A stretch of DNA of 64,000 nucleotides, from NCBI GenBank assembly GCA_041690255.1, contig JAWLHU010000001.1:248001-312000 (forward strand), read 5' to 3'. How positions within the stretch are numbered: position 1 is the stretch's first letter; the number at the start of each line of letters is the position of its first letter. The translations under genes and the position numbers were made by a program. The DNA comes from JAWLHU01 sp041690255. Its GTDB lineage: Bacteria; Bacillota; Sulfobacillia; Symbiobacteriales; Symbiobacteriaceae. Positions 16,000 through 24,659 of the stretch are shown here, in pieces. Below the pieces are notes generated by a model. That model was not told where the DNA came from and did no database searches. It worked only from the letters and a program-made list of their open reading frames with translations.

Positions 16000-17318
16000 G
16001 TGCGACCCTCCCCTGGGAACAGATGAAGCGGGTTCTCATGCAGACCGAGCTTGTTCCCGTCGTCGGCCGGGTGACCGGCGCAGCCGGGCTCATTATCGAG
16101 TCGGCCGGTCCGAAGGCCAAGCTGAACGAACTCTGTATGCTCCGTGGCGACGGCCTGCAGGTCCCCGCTGAGGTCGTTGGCTTCAGGGACGAGAAGTTGC
16201 TGCTCATGCCGCTCGGCGAGACCGACGGTCTCCGCCCCGGATGGCACGTCTACAACACCGGCGGGCCGCTCCAGGCTCCGATCGGGACGGGACTTCTGGG
16301 ACGGGTGATCGACGGGCTGGGAAATCCGATGGACGGGCGGGGCCCGCTGGTCGGATGTGCCTCCCGCCCGGTGGTCGGCCTCCCCCCGACCCCTCTGAAG
16401 CGACAGCGGATCAAGAAGCCCCTGAGCCTCGGAGTGCGGACCATGGACTCGCTCCTCACCCTCGGCCAGGGACAGCGAATCGGTATCTTCGCCGGCTCCG
16501 GTGTGGGCAAGTCGACCCTATTGGGCATGGTCGCCCGGGCGACCGCAGCCGACTGCAACGTGATCGCCCTCGTGGGCGAGCGGGGCCGGGAGGTGCGGGA
16601 GTTCATTGAACGGGACCTCGGCGAAGAGGGGCTGAAGCGCTCCGTGGTGGTGGTGGCGACATCCGAGCAGCCCGCCCTGGTCCGGATCCGAGCGGCGCTC
16701 ATGGCCACAGCGATCGCCGAATACTTCCGGGATCAGCAGGGGCTCGACGTGATCCTCATGATGGACTCCGTCACCCGTCTGGCCCAGGCCCAGCGTGAGG
16801 TGGGCCTGGCGGTAGGCGAACCCCCTGCGACCCGTGGCTATACCCCATCAGTCTTCACCATGCTCCCCCGGGTGCTGGAGCGATCCGGCACCGGCCCGGT
16901 GGGCAGCGTGACCGGCATCTACACCGTACTGGTCGATGGTGACGACATGAACGAACCCGTGGCCGATGCCGTCCGAGGCATTCTGGATGGTCACGTGGTC
17001 CTCTCCCGGAAGCTGGCCCATGCCGGACACTTCCCGGCGATCGATCCGCTACAGTCCATCAGCCGTGTCATGCCCGAGGTGACATCGACCCGGCATCAGG
17101 AGCAGGCCCGCAAGCTTCGCTCCCTCCTGGCCGCTCATCGGGAGGCGGAGGACCTGATCCAGATCGGCGCCTACCAGGCGGGGACCAACCCGACCGTGGA
17201 TGAGGCGATCCGGAAGATGCCGGCAATCAAGGAGTTCCTGATTCAGCCCTTCAATGAGACAAGCACTATGCAGCAAGCGCTGGAGGGCCTGGAGTCGCTC
17301 TGCGGGGAGGATGCCTGA
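15996..17318 (+). CDS. fliI: flagellum-specific export ATPase FliI
   Basis: This F1-beta-like ATPase energises loading of export substrates. It has 440 residues with Walker A AGSGVGKST at 166-174, Walker B region VILMMDSVTRLAQAQREV, and the type III ATPase signature GEPPATRGYTPSVF. The GTG start overlaps the fliH stop and is preceded by CGGGGGGAA. Confidence 0.96.
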   Translation: MSATLPWEQMKRVLMQTELVPVVGRVTGAAGLIIESAGPKAKLNELCMLRGDGLQVPAEVVGFRDEKLLLMPLGETDGLRPGWHVYNTGGPLQAPIGTGLLGRVIDGLGNPMDGRGPLVGCASRPVVGLPPTPLKRQRIKKPLSLGVRTMDSLLTLGQGQRIGIFAGSGVGKSTLLGMVARATAADCNVIALVGERGREVREFIERDLGEEGLKRSVVVVATSEQPALVRIRAALMATAIAEYFRDQQGLDVILMMDSVTRLAQAQREVGLAVGEPPATRGYTPSVFTMLPRVLERSGTGPVGSVTGIYTVLVDGDDMNEPVADAVRGILDGHVVLSRKLAHAGHFPAIDPLQSISRVMPEVTSTRHQEQARKLRSLLAAHREAEDLIQIGAYQAGTNPTVDEAIRKMPAIKEFLIQPFNETSTMQQALEGLESLCGEDA

Positions 17319-17770
17319 TGAAACCTTTTCGCTTTCGCCTGGAGAAGGTTTTGAACATCCGCCAGCGGGAGTCTGTGCTTGCCAAGAACGCACTGGCCCA
17401 AGCTCGGCTTCGGTCCAGGCAGGCGGTGGCCTTCCTGGAGACCGCTCGAACGGAGCGGGCCGCCTCGGAACAGGCCCTGCTGGCCAAGCGGCAGAAGCGC
17501 ATGATCACCTACGAGTGGATCCTCAGCGCCCAGATGCACGATGCCCTGGTCGAGCGGGAGAAGCAGGCTCAGGCTGCACTTCGGGCCGCCCGGGAGGAGG
17601 AGGCCCGCCGTCGGGAGCTTCTCGCCGAGGCGGAGCGCCGGGAGAAGGTGCTTGACAAGCTGAAGGAGCGGCAGGCCGAAGAGCATCGCTATCAACTGGA
17701 GGCCTACGAGCAGGCCCAGATCGATGAAATGGCCCAGAACATCTTCCGCGAAGGGGGTGGGCGTAGGTGA
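17318..17770 (+). CDS. fliJ: flagellar export protein FliJ
   Basis: FliJ is the coiled-coil stalk of the export ATPase. The 150-residue protein is almost entirely charged helix, beginning FRFRLEKVLNIRQRESV, the usual N-terminal pattern. It is recognised by that pattern and by position after fliI; the ATG overlaps the fliI stop by one base. Confidence 0.88.
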   Translation: MKPFRFRLEKVLNIRQRESVLAKNALAQARLRSRQAVAFLETARTERAASEQALLAKRQKRMITYEWILSAQMHDALVEREKQAQAALRAAREEEARRRELLAEAERREKVLDKLKERQAEEHRYQLEAYEQAQIDEMAQNIFREGGGRR

Positions 17771-18399
17771 GTGCACTGCCCGCACCGGCTCCCAACGAGG
17801 CGGAGCAGCAGCCTGACAAGAAGGGCAAGAAGCCGAAGGCGCCCAAGGCCCCCAAGGCCCCCAAGGCGCCCAAGGTGAAGAAGCCACGTCAGCCCTGGGG
17901 CATTACCCCCTGGCTCGTGATCTTTGGGATCCTCCTGAGTGGTGCAGCGGTCGGGGTCATGTACTACCCAATCCCCGGCCTGACCGCGAAGCCCGAGGTC
18001 CCGGCCCCGCCCGAGACACCGGAGCCAGCGGCCCCAAGTGGGGCGGAGAGCCTGGCAGAGCGGGAGGCAGCGGTCGCCCAGAAGGAGACCGAACTGGCCG
18101 CCCGGGAAGAGGCCCTCGCCGAGAAAGAGGCGGAGATCCCAACGCTCCTCAAGGATCTGGGCGCCACCGCATCGGACCCTCCCTCTATGAAGCGTGCCGC
18201 CCGTATGTACACTGCCATGGCTCCCTACAAAGCAGCACCGCTCATTCAGGACCTGCCCACGGAGACCGCTGTAGAGATCCTGCGGCTTATGGACGACCAG
18301 CAGGCGGCGGTGATTATCGGCTACATGGATACGACTAAGGCTACTAAGATCATGCGTGAACTCGCCAGTCCGCCCGTGACCAACCCGACTGGTGGCTAA
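17767..18399 (+). CDS. MotE/YlxF-like membrane protein with MgtE N-like domain
   Basis: This 210-residue protein occupies the position of ylxF between fliJ and fliK. The cytoplasmic N-terminus has a Lys-Ala-Pro repeat (KAPKAPKAPKAPK, about residues 23-37), then one transmembrane segment (about 50-68), a Pro-rich linker, a coiled coil (about 95-128) and an MgtE N-like domain (about 138-200, with MKRAARMYTAMAP and AAVIIGYMD). Rhizobial MotE has this plan and aids motor assembly; the role here is inferred. The GTG start overlaps fliJ by 4 bases. Confidence 0.75.
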   Translation: MSALPAPAPNEAEQQPDKKGKKPKAPKAPKAPKAPKVKKPRQPWGITPWLVIFGILLSGAAVGVMYYPIPGLTAKPEVPAPPETPEPAAPSGAESLAEREAAVAQKETELAAREEALAEKEAEIPTLLKDLGATASDPPSMKRAARMYTAMAPYKAAPLIQDLPTETAVEILRLMDDQQAAVIIGYMDTTKATKIMRELASPPVTNPTGG

Positions 18400-18411
18400 G
18401 GAGGTTCTGCC

Positions 18412-19704
18412 GTGACCGTACAGTCCACGAGTCCCGTCGGAAAGAACCCGTTCGCCGTCCAGGCCCCTGGAAAGGGGAAAGGCAAGGCTGAGGGGAACCC
18501 GGCCGATCCCGGCTTCGCCGCCCTTCTGGCCATGCTGGCGACCCCCGGGCAACCCCAGGGAGTACCCTTCTTGAACGGCGAGACCCCACCGGTCGCTAAC
18601 GGCGTCGGGGGGGACCCCGGACTGCCAGGCATCACTCCCACCAACGGGGGCGTCCTGCCCGAGCAGGCCAACCCGCAGGGCGTACCGGTGGGCCAGGACG
18701 GCTTTGCCCAGGCGCTGGAGTCCCTTGGTGCTCAGAGCCCGGCCCAACAGGTGGCCACCGGCGAGAAGGCCGGCCAGGCGGCGGTGACCACGGAGATGCC
18801 TGTCACCGTGCTGGATCTCCAACAGCCGCAGACCGAGACCCAGCCTGCGGAGCCGCCGACTGCGGTCCAGACCGTGCCGGCCCCGGTCCCTGAGACCCCT
18901 GCGCCAACCGATCCGATTGCCCCGGTCCCCCCGACCGACGGTGGACCATCCACCCCGGTTGATGGGGAAATCCCCGACCCGATTGATGTAGCCCCGACTG
19001 ATCCGACCACTCCACCGACCGAGGAGAGCGGCACGCCGGCGGACAGCAGGAACGGTCGCGGACACGATCCCGACAAGACCCGAGGACTGGAGCGGGCCGC
19101 TGAGGTCTCCCAGGCCGGGGAGCATCGCCCGGTAGACGCACCAAACGCCGACAAGTTTCCCATTCCCCCGGCCTCCCAGGTCCCGCCCGCCGGGGATGCA
19201 CCCGATGCAGCGACTCCCAGCCCCGTCACCGGCGGCATTGAGAACCTGCGCGGACGATACGAACCGGGCAGGATCATGGACGCAATCTCCCGCTCCCTGG
19301 CCAACAGTCAGGACGGTGAGTACACCGTTACGTTGCAGCTTCATCCGGAGCGGCTCGGCGAGGTGAAGCTCCAGTTGCACCTGAACGGCCGTGAGGTCCA
19401 GGCGGTCTTGGAGGTCGCTAGCGCCGAGGCCCGCCAGGTGCTCCAGGCCCACAGCCAGCAACTCAGGCAGAACCTCGATCAGGCTGGCCTGACCCTGGCC
19501 AACTTCGAAGTCTCCACCGGCCAGAACCCGCAGCAGCAGACGCCACAGGACCGCCGGGATGCCTTCCAGGCCCCCATGCCCGGCCGGAATGGCGGCGACA
19601 ACGGCAGCCGGCAGGCGGTGCAGCCTCCCCCCCGGACAGCCGGAGCGATTGAACAGATCCGCAACGCCCACCGGCGGGGCGGTCGCCTGGACACCATGGC
19701 ATAG
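18412..19704 (+). CDS. fliK: flagellar hook-length control protein FliK
   Basis: FliK measures the hook and switches export specificity. The 430-residue protein has a long Pro/Thr/Gly-rich disordered ruler region (about 30-280) and a C-terminal hook domain with VTLQLHPERLGEVKLQLHL, the family signature. The GTG start follows AAGGAGG. Low-complexity codons in the ruler leave long open frames on the other strand, which are not genes. Confidence 0.88.
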   Translation: MTVQSTSPVGKNPFAVQAPGKGKGKAEGNPADPGFAALLAMLATPGQPQGVPFLNGETPPVANGVGGDPGLPGITPTNGGVLPEQANPQGVPVGQDGFAQALESLGAQSPAQQVATGEKAGQAAVTTEMPVTVLDLQQPQTETQPAEPPTAVQTVPAPVPETPAPTDPIAPVPPTDGGPSTPVDGEIPDPIDVAPTDPTTPPTEESGTPADSRNGRGHDPDKTRGLERAAEVSQAGEHRPVDAPNADKFPIPPASQVPPAGDAPDAATPSPVTGGIENLRGRYEPGRIMDAISRSLANSQDGEYTVTLQLHPERLGEVKLQLHLNGREVQAVLEVASAEARQVLQAHSQQLRQNLDQAGLTLANFEVSTGQNPQQQTPQDRRDAFQAPMPGRNGGDNGSRQAVQPPPRTAGAIEQIRNAHRRGGRLDTMA

Positions 19705-19719
19705 AAGGAGGAAGACAAG

Positions 19720-20148
19720 GTGTCAAGCGTAAACGGAGTCAACGCAACGAGTACCCAGACGTCGACCTCTTCGTCGCAGCAGAAGAAACCCGACGAACTC
19801 GGCAAAATGGACTTCCTGAACATCCTGGTCACCCAGCTCCGGTACCAAGATCCCATGAACCCGCTGGATGACAAGGAGTTCATTGCCCAGTTGGCCCAGT
19901 TCAGCACCCTTGAGCAGATGACCGAGCAGACCAAGTGGGCGCAGATGAGTTACGGACTCGGCCTGGTCGGCCAGGAGGTCCTCTTCCGGACCGATGACGG
20001 TCAGTATGGGCAGGGCGTTATCAAGTCCCTGCGCATGGTAGATGGTCAGCCTCTGCTCTCCTTCGGGGAGACCGATATCCGCCTGGACCAGGTGATCGAG
20101 GTTGCTGAGCCCATCGCGGCTACTGAGTCGGACGAGACTGCTGAGTAA
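19720..20148 (+). CDS. flgD: flagellar hook-capping protein FlgD
   Basis: FlgD is the scaffold for hook assembly. The 142-residue protein contains the conserved block MDFLNILVTQLRYQDPMNPL followed by a Gln-rich helix and FSTLEQM. It lacks the C-terminal FlgI-like and tudor domains of proteobacterial FlgD, as in Bacillus. The GTG start has AAGGAGG upstream. Confidence 0.93.
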   Translation: MSSVNGVNATSTQTSTSSSQQKKPDELGKMDFLNILVTQLRYQDPMNPLDDKEFIAQLAQFSTLEQMTEQTKWAQMSYGLGLVGQEVLFRTDDGQYGQGVIKSLRMVDGQPLLSFGETDIRLDQVIEVAEPIAATESDETAE

Positions 20149-20172
20149 GGGGAACAGGGAGGTACTTACGAG

Positions 20173-21429
20173 ATGCGTGCTCTTTATTCGGGCGTTACCG
20201 GTATTCGGAGCCATCAGGTCCGCATGGACGTGATCGGCAATAACATTGCTAACGTCAACACCACCGGCTTCAAGGGTAGCCGTGTCAGCTTCACCGACGT
20301 CTTCAACCAGACCCTGTCCTCCGGCTCCAAGCTGACCAACCCGATGCAGATCGGCCTGGGCGTGGGAGTCGGGTCGACCGACGTAATCATGGATGATGGT
20401 TCCTTCCAGATGACCGGTCGTGCGCTCGACCTGGCGATCCAGGGCAGCGGCCTCTTCGTCCTGAAGGGCGCCGACGGCAACCAGCTCTACACCCGGAGCG
20501 GCAACTTCGACTGGAACACGGACGGCTTCCTCTTCAGCCCGTCTAACGGTATGCGCGTCCAGGGCTGGATGGCCGACCCCACTGGCAAGATCGGCCGGAC
20601 CGACATGGGCACCCTTACCGATATTCGCATGGTCCGTGGCGATGTCTCCCTGGCCCAGGCCAGCACCGAGGCCTCCTTTAAGGGGAACCTGGACGCCGGC
20701 GCTGCCGTGGGCACCACCTACGAGACCGCCTTCACCGCCTACGACTCTCTGGGCCGGCCACAGGCGATTACACTGCGGTTCATTAAGACAGATGACGATA
20801 GTTGGACCTGGCAATACAACTACGATGGTTCTACCGGCTGGAGCCCGGCGGAGGATCTCGAATTCGCCCCGAACGGCCAGCTCGACTTCGACCCCGATGA
20901 TGTGGACGACGAGATGGGGCTTGGCTCGATCACACTCGATCTTGATGGGTCTAACGACCTGAACATAGCGGTGAACTTCCGCTCGATCACCCAGGCCTAC
21001 GAGTCCAGCACTGACTCCGCCACCACCAACAAGTCCTCCGTCCAGATCGACAAGGTCGACGGCACCAAGATGGGCATTCTCGACTCGGTCTACATTGACG
21101 AGTCCGGCGTAATCACCGGCCGGTACACGAACGGTACCACCCGGGTGCTCGCCCAGATCGCCCTCGCCTCCTTCAACAACATGGCCGGCCTCATGAAGAT
21201 CGGCGGCTCCACCTTCGCAGAGTCCCCCGCCTCCGGCGTCCCGCAGGTCGGCACCCCGAACACCGGTGGACGCGGTGGCCTGGTCCCCGGCAACCTGGAG
21301 GGCTCCAACGTTGACCTCGCAGCCGAGTTCACCAACATGATCATGACCCAGCGCGGCTTCCAGGCCAACACGAAGATGGTCACCACCGCTGACGACATGA
21401 TGGGGGATCTGATCAACCTGCGCCGGTAG
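20173..21429 (+). CDS. flgE: flagellar hook protein FlgE
   Basis: FlgE is the hook subunit. The 418-residue protein has the N-terminal MRALYSGVTGIRSHQVRMD and IGNNIANVNTTGFKGSRV, the central FlgE D2 domain (about 180-330) and the C-terminal helix GSNVDLAAEFTNMIMTQRGFQANTKM. Order flgD-flgE is conserved. AGGGAGG precedes the ATG. Confidence 0.95.
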   Translation: MRALYSGVTGIRSHQVRMDVIGNNIANVNTTGFKGSRVSFTDVFNQTLSSGSKLTNPMQIGLGVGVGSTDVIMDDGSFQMTGRALDLAIQGSGLFVLKGADGNQLYTRSGNFDWNTDGFLFSPSNGMRVQGWMADPTGKIGRTDMGTLTDIRMVRGDVSLAQASTEASFKGNLDAGAAVGTTYETAFTAYDSLGRPQAITLRFIKTDDDSWTWQYNYDGSTGWSPAEDLEFAPNGQLDFDPDDVDDEMGLGSITLDLDGSNDLNIAVNFRSITQAYESSTDSATTNKSSVQIDKVDGTKMGILDSVYIDESGVITGRYTNGTTRVLAQIALASFNNMAGLMKIGGSTFAESPASGVPQVGTPNTGGRGGLVPGNLEGSNVDLAAEFTNMIMTQRGFQANTKMVTTADDMMGDLINLRR

Positions 21430-21454
21430 TGGCAGGAATGCACCCTGATCCGAC

Positions 21455-21484
21455 CCAGGGGCGCCGATGGTCGGCGTTCCCTGG
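21455..21484 (+). promoter_or_regulatory. strong hairpin between flgE and fliL
   Basis: CCAGGG (21455-21460) pairs with CCCTGG (21479-21484), and CGCCGA (21462-21467) with TCGGCG (21471-21476), giving a 12-bp stem with a small internal bulge and 3-base loop. No T tract follows. It may stabilise or process the long operon mRNA, protecting the abundant flgE message. Confidence 0.4.
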
Positions 21485-21522
21485 TAGGCGGGGGGCCATT
21501 ACGCTTAGGTGAGGAGATAGTT

Positions 21523-21987
21523 ATGAGTCGAGGTCTTCTAATTGCGCTCATCTCCGCCGTCCTGGTTCTCGCCCTGGGCGTTGCGGGCATCGCCGCCTAC
21601 CTGTTCCTTGGACCCAAAGACGCCCCTGCTGCGACTGGCGACTCGCACGCCGAAGCTCCCGCTGAGACCAAGAAGGCGACAAAGGTCGGTGCTTCCCTGG
21701 AACTGAAGAAGTTCGTGACCAACCTTGCTGACTCCAACACCCGCTATATCGATGTGACCGTGGCCCTGGGTGTTGCCGACGAAGCCGCCAAGGAAGAACT
21801 GAATGAGATGACCCCGCAGGTTCGTGACGTCATTGTCAAGACGATCCGATCCATGTCATCAGCTGATCTCACGGGCCCCCAGGGCATGGACAAGCTGTCC
21901 GAGGCAATCACAACCGGGCTTGAGGCGGTCGAGGGCGTCAACGAACTCGTGCTAAAGGTATACGTCACCGATATGGTAATCCAGTAG
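21523..21987 (+). CDS. fliL: flagellar basal body-associated protein FliL
   Basis: FliL surrounds the stator and supports torque. The 154-residue protein has one N-terminal transmembrane segment (about 5-28), a short linker and a periplasmic FliL domain with LKKFVTNLADSNTRYIDVTV. GAGGAG precedes the ATG. In Bacillus fliM would follow directly; here fliN follows. Confidence 0.92.
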   Translation: MSRGLLIALISAVLVLALGVAGIAAYLFLGPKDAPAATGDSHAEAPAETKKATKVGASLELKKFVTNLADSNTRYIDVTVALGVADEAAKEELNEMTPQVRDVIVKTIRSMSSADLTGPQGMDKLSEAITTGLEAVEGVNELVLKVYVTDMVIQ

Positions 21988-22007
21988 GTCATTGAAGGAG
22001 GGAATTT

Positions 22008-22388
22008 GTGGTGAAGCAAGGACTCAGCCAGGACGAGATTTCGGCCCTCTTCGCCACCACCAGCGAGGCGAAGGACTCGCCCCAGCCCGCCGTCTTCCCA
22101 ACCCTTGAGGAGGCGGAGGCTGCCCAGATTGATCCCTCGTCCCTTGGCCTGCTGGCCGATGTCGAACTGGAGTTGACCGTGGAACTGGGCCAGACCAAGC
22201 GGAACATTCGCGATATCCTCGCCATGGGCGCCGGCTCTGTCATGGAACTGGACCGCCACGCCGGCGAGTCGGTCGACATCCTTGTAAACGGCCGGCTCGT
22301 TGCACGGGGCGAGGTCGTGGTGATCGGTGAGAACTATGGCGTTCGCATTACCGAACTGGTCAATCCCGAAGGGAGCCATGAGAAATGA
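22008..22388 (+). CDS. fliN: flagellar motor switch protein FliN
   Basis: FliN forms the base of the C-ring. The 126-residue protein starts LSQDEISALF, a FliM/FliY-like CheY-binding motif, and ends with a SpoA domain (about 50-122: VELELTVELGQTKRNIRDIL, RGEVVVIGENYGVRITEL). It lacks the CheC phosphatase region of Bacillus FliY; the separate CheX at 10003 may fill that role. GTG 22008 and GTG 22011 are both possible starts after AAGGAGGG. Confidence 0.92.
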   Translation: MVKQGLSQDEISALFATTSEAKDSPQPAVFPTLEEAEAAQIDPSSLGLLADVELELTVELGQTKRNIRDILAMGAGSVMELDRHAGESVDILVNGRLVARGEVVVIGENYGVRITELVNPEGSHEK

Positions 22389-22810
22389 GCGAGTCGACCG
22401 GTTTGACCTCTGGTGGCGGCGGGCTGATCATGTTCCTGCTCGCCAGCCTGGCGGTCATCGGCCTCGCCTTCATGGTCACCCGGCTCATGGCCCGGTGGCA
22501 GGGGTTTCAGAACCGGGGGCGCAGGCTTCGGGTGCTGGAGGGTGTTCCGATCGGGAAGGATCGGGCCCTGCTGCTGGTCGCCGTGGGAAAAGAGGTCCTG
22601 GTCGTTGGCTCCTCCGACGGCGGCGTCCACCTGGTTCACAAGGTGGAGGAGCCAGAGGCGCTCCTGGGGGAGAACTGGGAGCAGGTCACGGCAGCGGTTG
22701 AACCCAGGGTTCCTGACGTCAGCCTCGCCGGTCTGGAGAGCAGCATTCGGGGGCACCTGGACAAGATGCGGGGCCTGCTGAACAAGCCCGGAGGGGACTC
22801 AAATGCGTAG
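22385..22810 (+). CDS. fliO: flagellar biosynthetic protein FliO
   Basis: FliO helps assemble the FliP ring of the export gate. The 141-residue protein has one transmembrane segment (about 12-34) and a cytoplasmic FliO domain with LRVLEGVPIGKDRALLLVAV. It overlaps fliN by 4 bases and fliP by 8. Confidence 0.85.
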   Translation: MSESTGLTSGGGGLIMFLLASLAVIGLAFMVTRLMARWQGFQNRGRRLRVLEGVPIGKDRALLLVAVGKEVLVVGSSDGGVHLVHKVEEPEALLGENWEQVTAAVEPRVPDVSLAGLESSIRGHLDKMRGLLNKPGGDSNA

Positions 22811-23564
22811 CAAAATCCGGTGGTTCACCGGGATCGCCCTGGCCGCTGGGCTGGTTCTGAGTATCGCTCCCCTGGCCCATGCGGCGCCAATCGAGATCCC
22901 AGCCCTGCCGCTGAGACCGGCCGAAGAACCCGGCGAAGCGCTTCAGACCATGCAACTGCTCCTCGCCTTGACCCTGCTCTCACTCGCCCCATCCCTTCTG
23001 ATCCTGACGACCGCTTTCACCCGCATTGTGATCGTGCTCGGATTCCTTCGGAATGCCATGGGCACCCAGCAGGTTCCGCCCAACCAGGTCCTCATGGGGC
23101 TGGCGCTCTTCCTGACGTTCGCTATCATGGCGCCGACCTTCTCCGAGATCAATCAAAAGGCGATCCAGCCCTACCTGAACGGCGAGATCACCCAGACCGA
23201 GGCCTTCGACCAGGGTGCGCTGCCCTTGAAGGCCTTCATGATGCGTGCGACCAACGAGGCCGATCTTGCCCTCATGGTCGAGGTGACCAACTCACCTCAG
23301 CCCAACGGTCCGGAGGATGTCGGCTTCTTTACCATCGTCCCTGCCTTCGTAATCAGCGAACTGAAGACCGCCTTTACGATGGGCTTCTTGCTCTTCCTGC
23401 CGTTCGTCATCATCGATCTGATTGCGGCGTCCGCCATGATGTCCATGGGCATGATGATGGTTCCGCCAACGCTGGTCTCCCTGCCGTTCAAGATCCTGCT
23501 CTTCGTGCTGGTGGACGGCTGGCATCTCACAGTCAAATCGCTCGTAGACAGCTTTCACGTTTAG
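22803..23564 (+). CDS. fliP: flagellar export gate protein FliP
   Basis: FliP forms the core of the export gate. The 253-residue protein has a cleavable signal peptide (about 1-26), then four transmembrane segments and the conserved block TAFTRIVIVLGFLRNAMGTQ and MMMVPPTLVSLPFKILLF. CGGAGGGG precedes the ATG inside the end of fliO. Confidence 0.95.
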   Translation: MRSKIRWFTGIALAAGLVLSIAPLAHAAPIEIPALPLRPAEEPGEALQTMQLLLALTLLSLAPSLLILTTAFTRIVIVLGFLRNAMGTQQVPPNQVLMGLALFLTFAIMAPTFSEINQKAIQPYLNGEITQTEAFDQGALPLKAFMMRATNEADLALMVEVTNSPQPNGPEDVGFFTIVPAFVISELKTAFTMGFLLFLPFVIIDLIAASAMMSMGMMMVPPTLVSLPFKILLFVLVDGWHLTVKSLVDSFHV

Positions 23565-23582
23565 AGAGGAGGCCGGTCTGGC

Positions 23583-23852
23583 GTGACTCCTGACGGTGCG
23601 ATCTCCCTGGCACAGGAAGCGATCCGCGTCGCTCTGTTCGTCGGCGCCCCGGTCCTTGGCCTCGGCCTGGCGGCGGGCCTGCTGGTCTCGCTCTTCCAGG
23701 CGACCACACAGATCAACGAAGCGAGCCTGCAGTTCCTCCCCAAGATCCTGGCTGCTCTGGTCGGCCTCGTCATCTTCGGCCCCTGGATGTTGACCACCAT
23801 GCTGGACTTTACCCGAAGGGTGATCCAGATGATCCCCGAAATGGTGCGATAG
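23583..23852 (+). CDS. fliQ: flagellar export gate protein FliQ
   Basis: This 89-residue, two-helix membrane protein is part of the FliPQR gate. The motif LLVSLFQATTQINEASLQF is characteristic. The GTG start follows AGAGGAGG by about 10 bases. fliR begins 3 bases after the stop. Confidence 0.94.
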   Translation: MTPDGAISLAQEAIRVALFVGAPVLGLGLAAGLLVSLFQATTQINEASLQFLPKILAALVGLVIFGPWMLTTMLDFTRRVIQMIPEMVR

Positions 23853-23855
23853 CAC

Positions 23856-24623
23856 ATGGAACAGTTCCTGGCGCAACTACCGCTCTTCCTGCTAGTCGCC
23901 AGCCGCATGGGTGGGGTCATGATCACATCGCCGGTGTTCAATAACCGCTTCATACCCGCTCAGGTGCGTGGCGCCCTCGCCTTCATCCTCGCCCTGCTCG
24001 TCCTGCCACGAGCCAGCGCCTACCCCGGGATGACCGAGGGTGCGTGGCTCATGCTGGGCGTTCTCTTCGAACTGCTGACCGGCTTGGTGATCGGCTTCCT
24101 GACAGCCCTGATCCTCGCCGTTATGCAAATGGCAGGCTCCCTGCTGGACATTGATCTCGGCTTTACCATGGCCCAGATCATGGACCCGGTCACGGGGCGT
24201 GGCGAGCCCGTCCTCAGCACCTTCTTCCAGTCGATGACCCTGGTGGTCTACCTCACCCTCAATGCCCACCACTGGTTGATTCGGGCTCTTGCGGATTCCT
24301 TTGAGACCATCCCCGCAGGGTTTCTCACGCTCACCGGGACCGGTCCGGCTTACGTGGTCAACATGTTCGCCGCCCTGCTCTCCCTGGCAGTCCAGATCGT
24401 CCTGCCCTTTACGGCCGTCATGCTGCTAACGACGGCGGCCCTGGCCGGCATTAACCGGGCGGTGGCCCAGATGAACATCTTCGCCCTCGGCCTCGGCACC
24501 AAGGCGCTGGTCGGCATGACGCTCCTCTTCCTCATGTTCCCTTACTTCCTTCCCCACCTCAACTGGCTCTTCTCCGCCGGCTATACCGAGATGATCAAAA
24601 CGCTGGACCTGATGCGACCATAG
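23856..24623 (+). CDS. fliR: flagellar export gate protein FliR
   Basis: FliR completes the export gate and contacts FlhB. The 255-residue protein has six hydrophobic segments and the family features MMTSPVF-like MITSPVFNNR, QMAGSLLDIDLGFTMAQIMDP and ALAGINRAVAQMNIFALG. Its stop codon is in the same frame as flhB, which helps define the flhB start. Confidence 0.94.
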   Translation: MEQFLAQLPLFLLVASRMGGVMITSPVFNNRFIPAQVRGALAFILALLVLPRASAYPGMTEGAWLMLGVLFELLTGLVIGFLTALILAVMQMAGSLLDIDLGFTMAQIMDPVTGRGEPVLSTFFQSMTLVVYLTLNAHHWLIRALADSFETIPAGFLTLTGTGPAYVVNMFAALLSLAVQIVLPFTAVMLLTTAALAGINRAVAQMNIFALGLGTKALVGMTLLFLMFPYFLPHLNWLFSAGYTEMIKTLDLMRP

Positions 24624-24659
24624 CAGGCCCAATCGGCACCTGCGAGGGGGGAGACCAGA

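Noticed and set aside
17704..19671. 655-codon open frame on the minus strand
   Set aside because: It lies opposite the MotE-like gene and fliK, whose GC-rich low-complexity codons leave the other strand open. The product has no family features.
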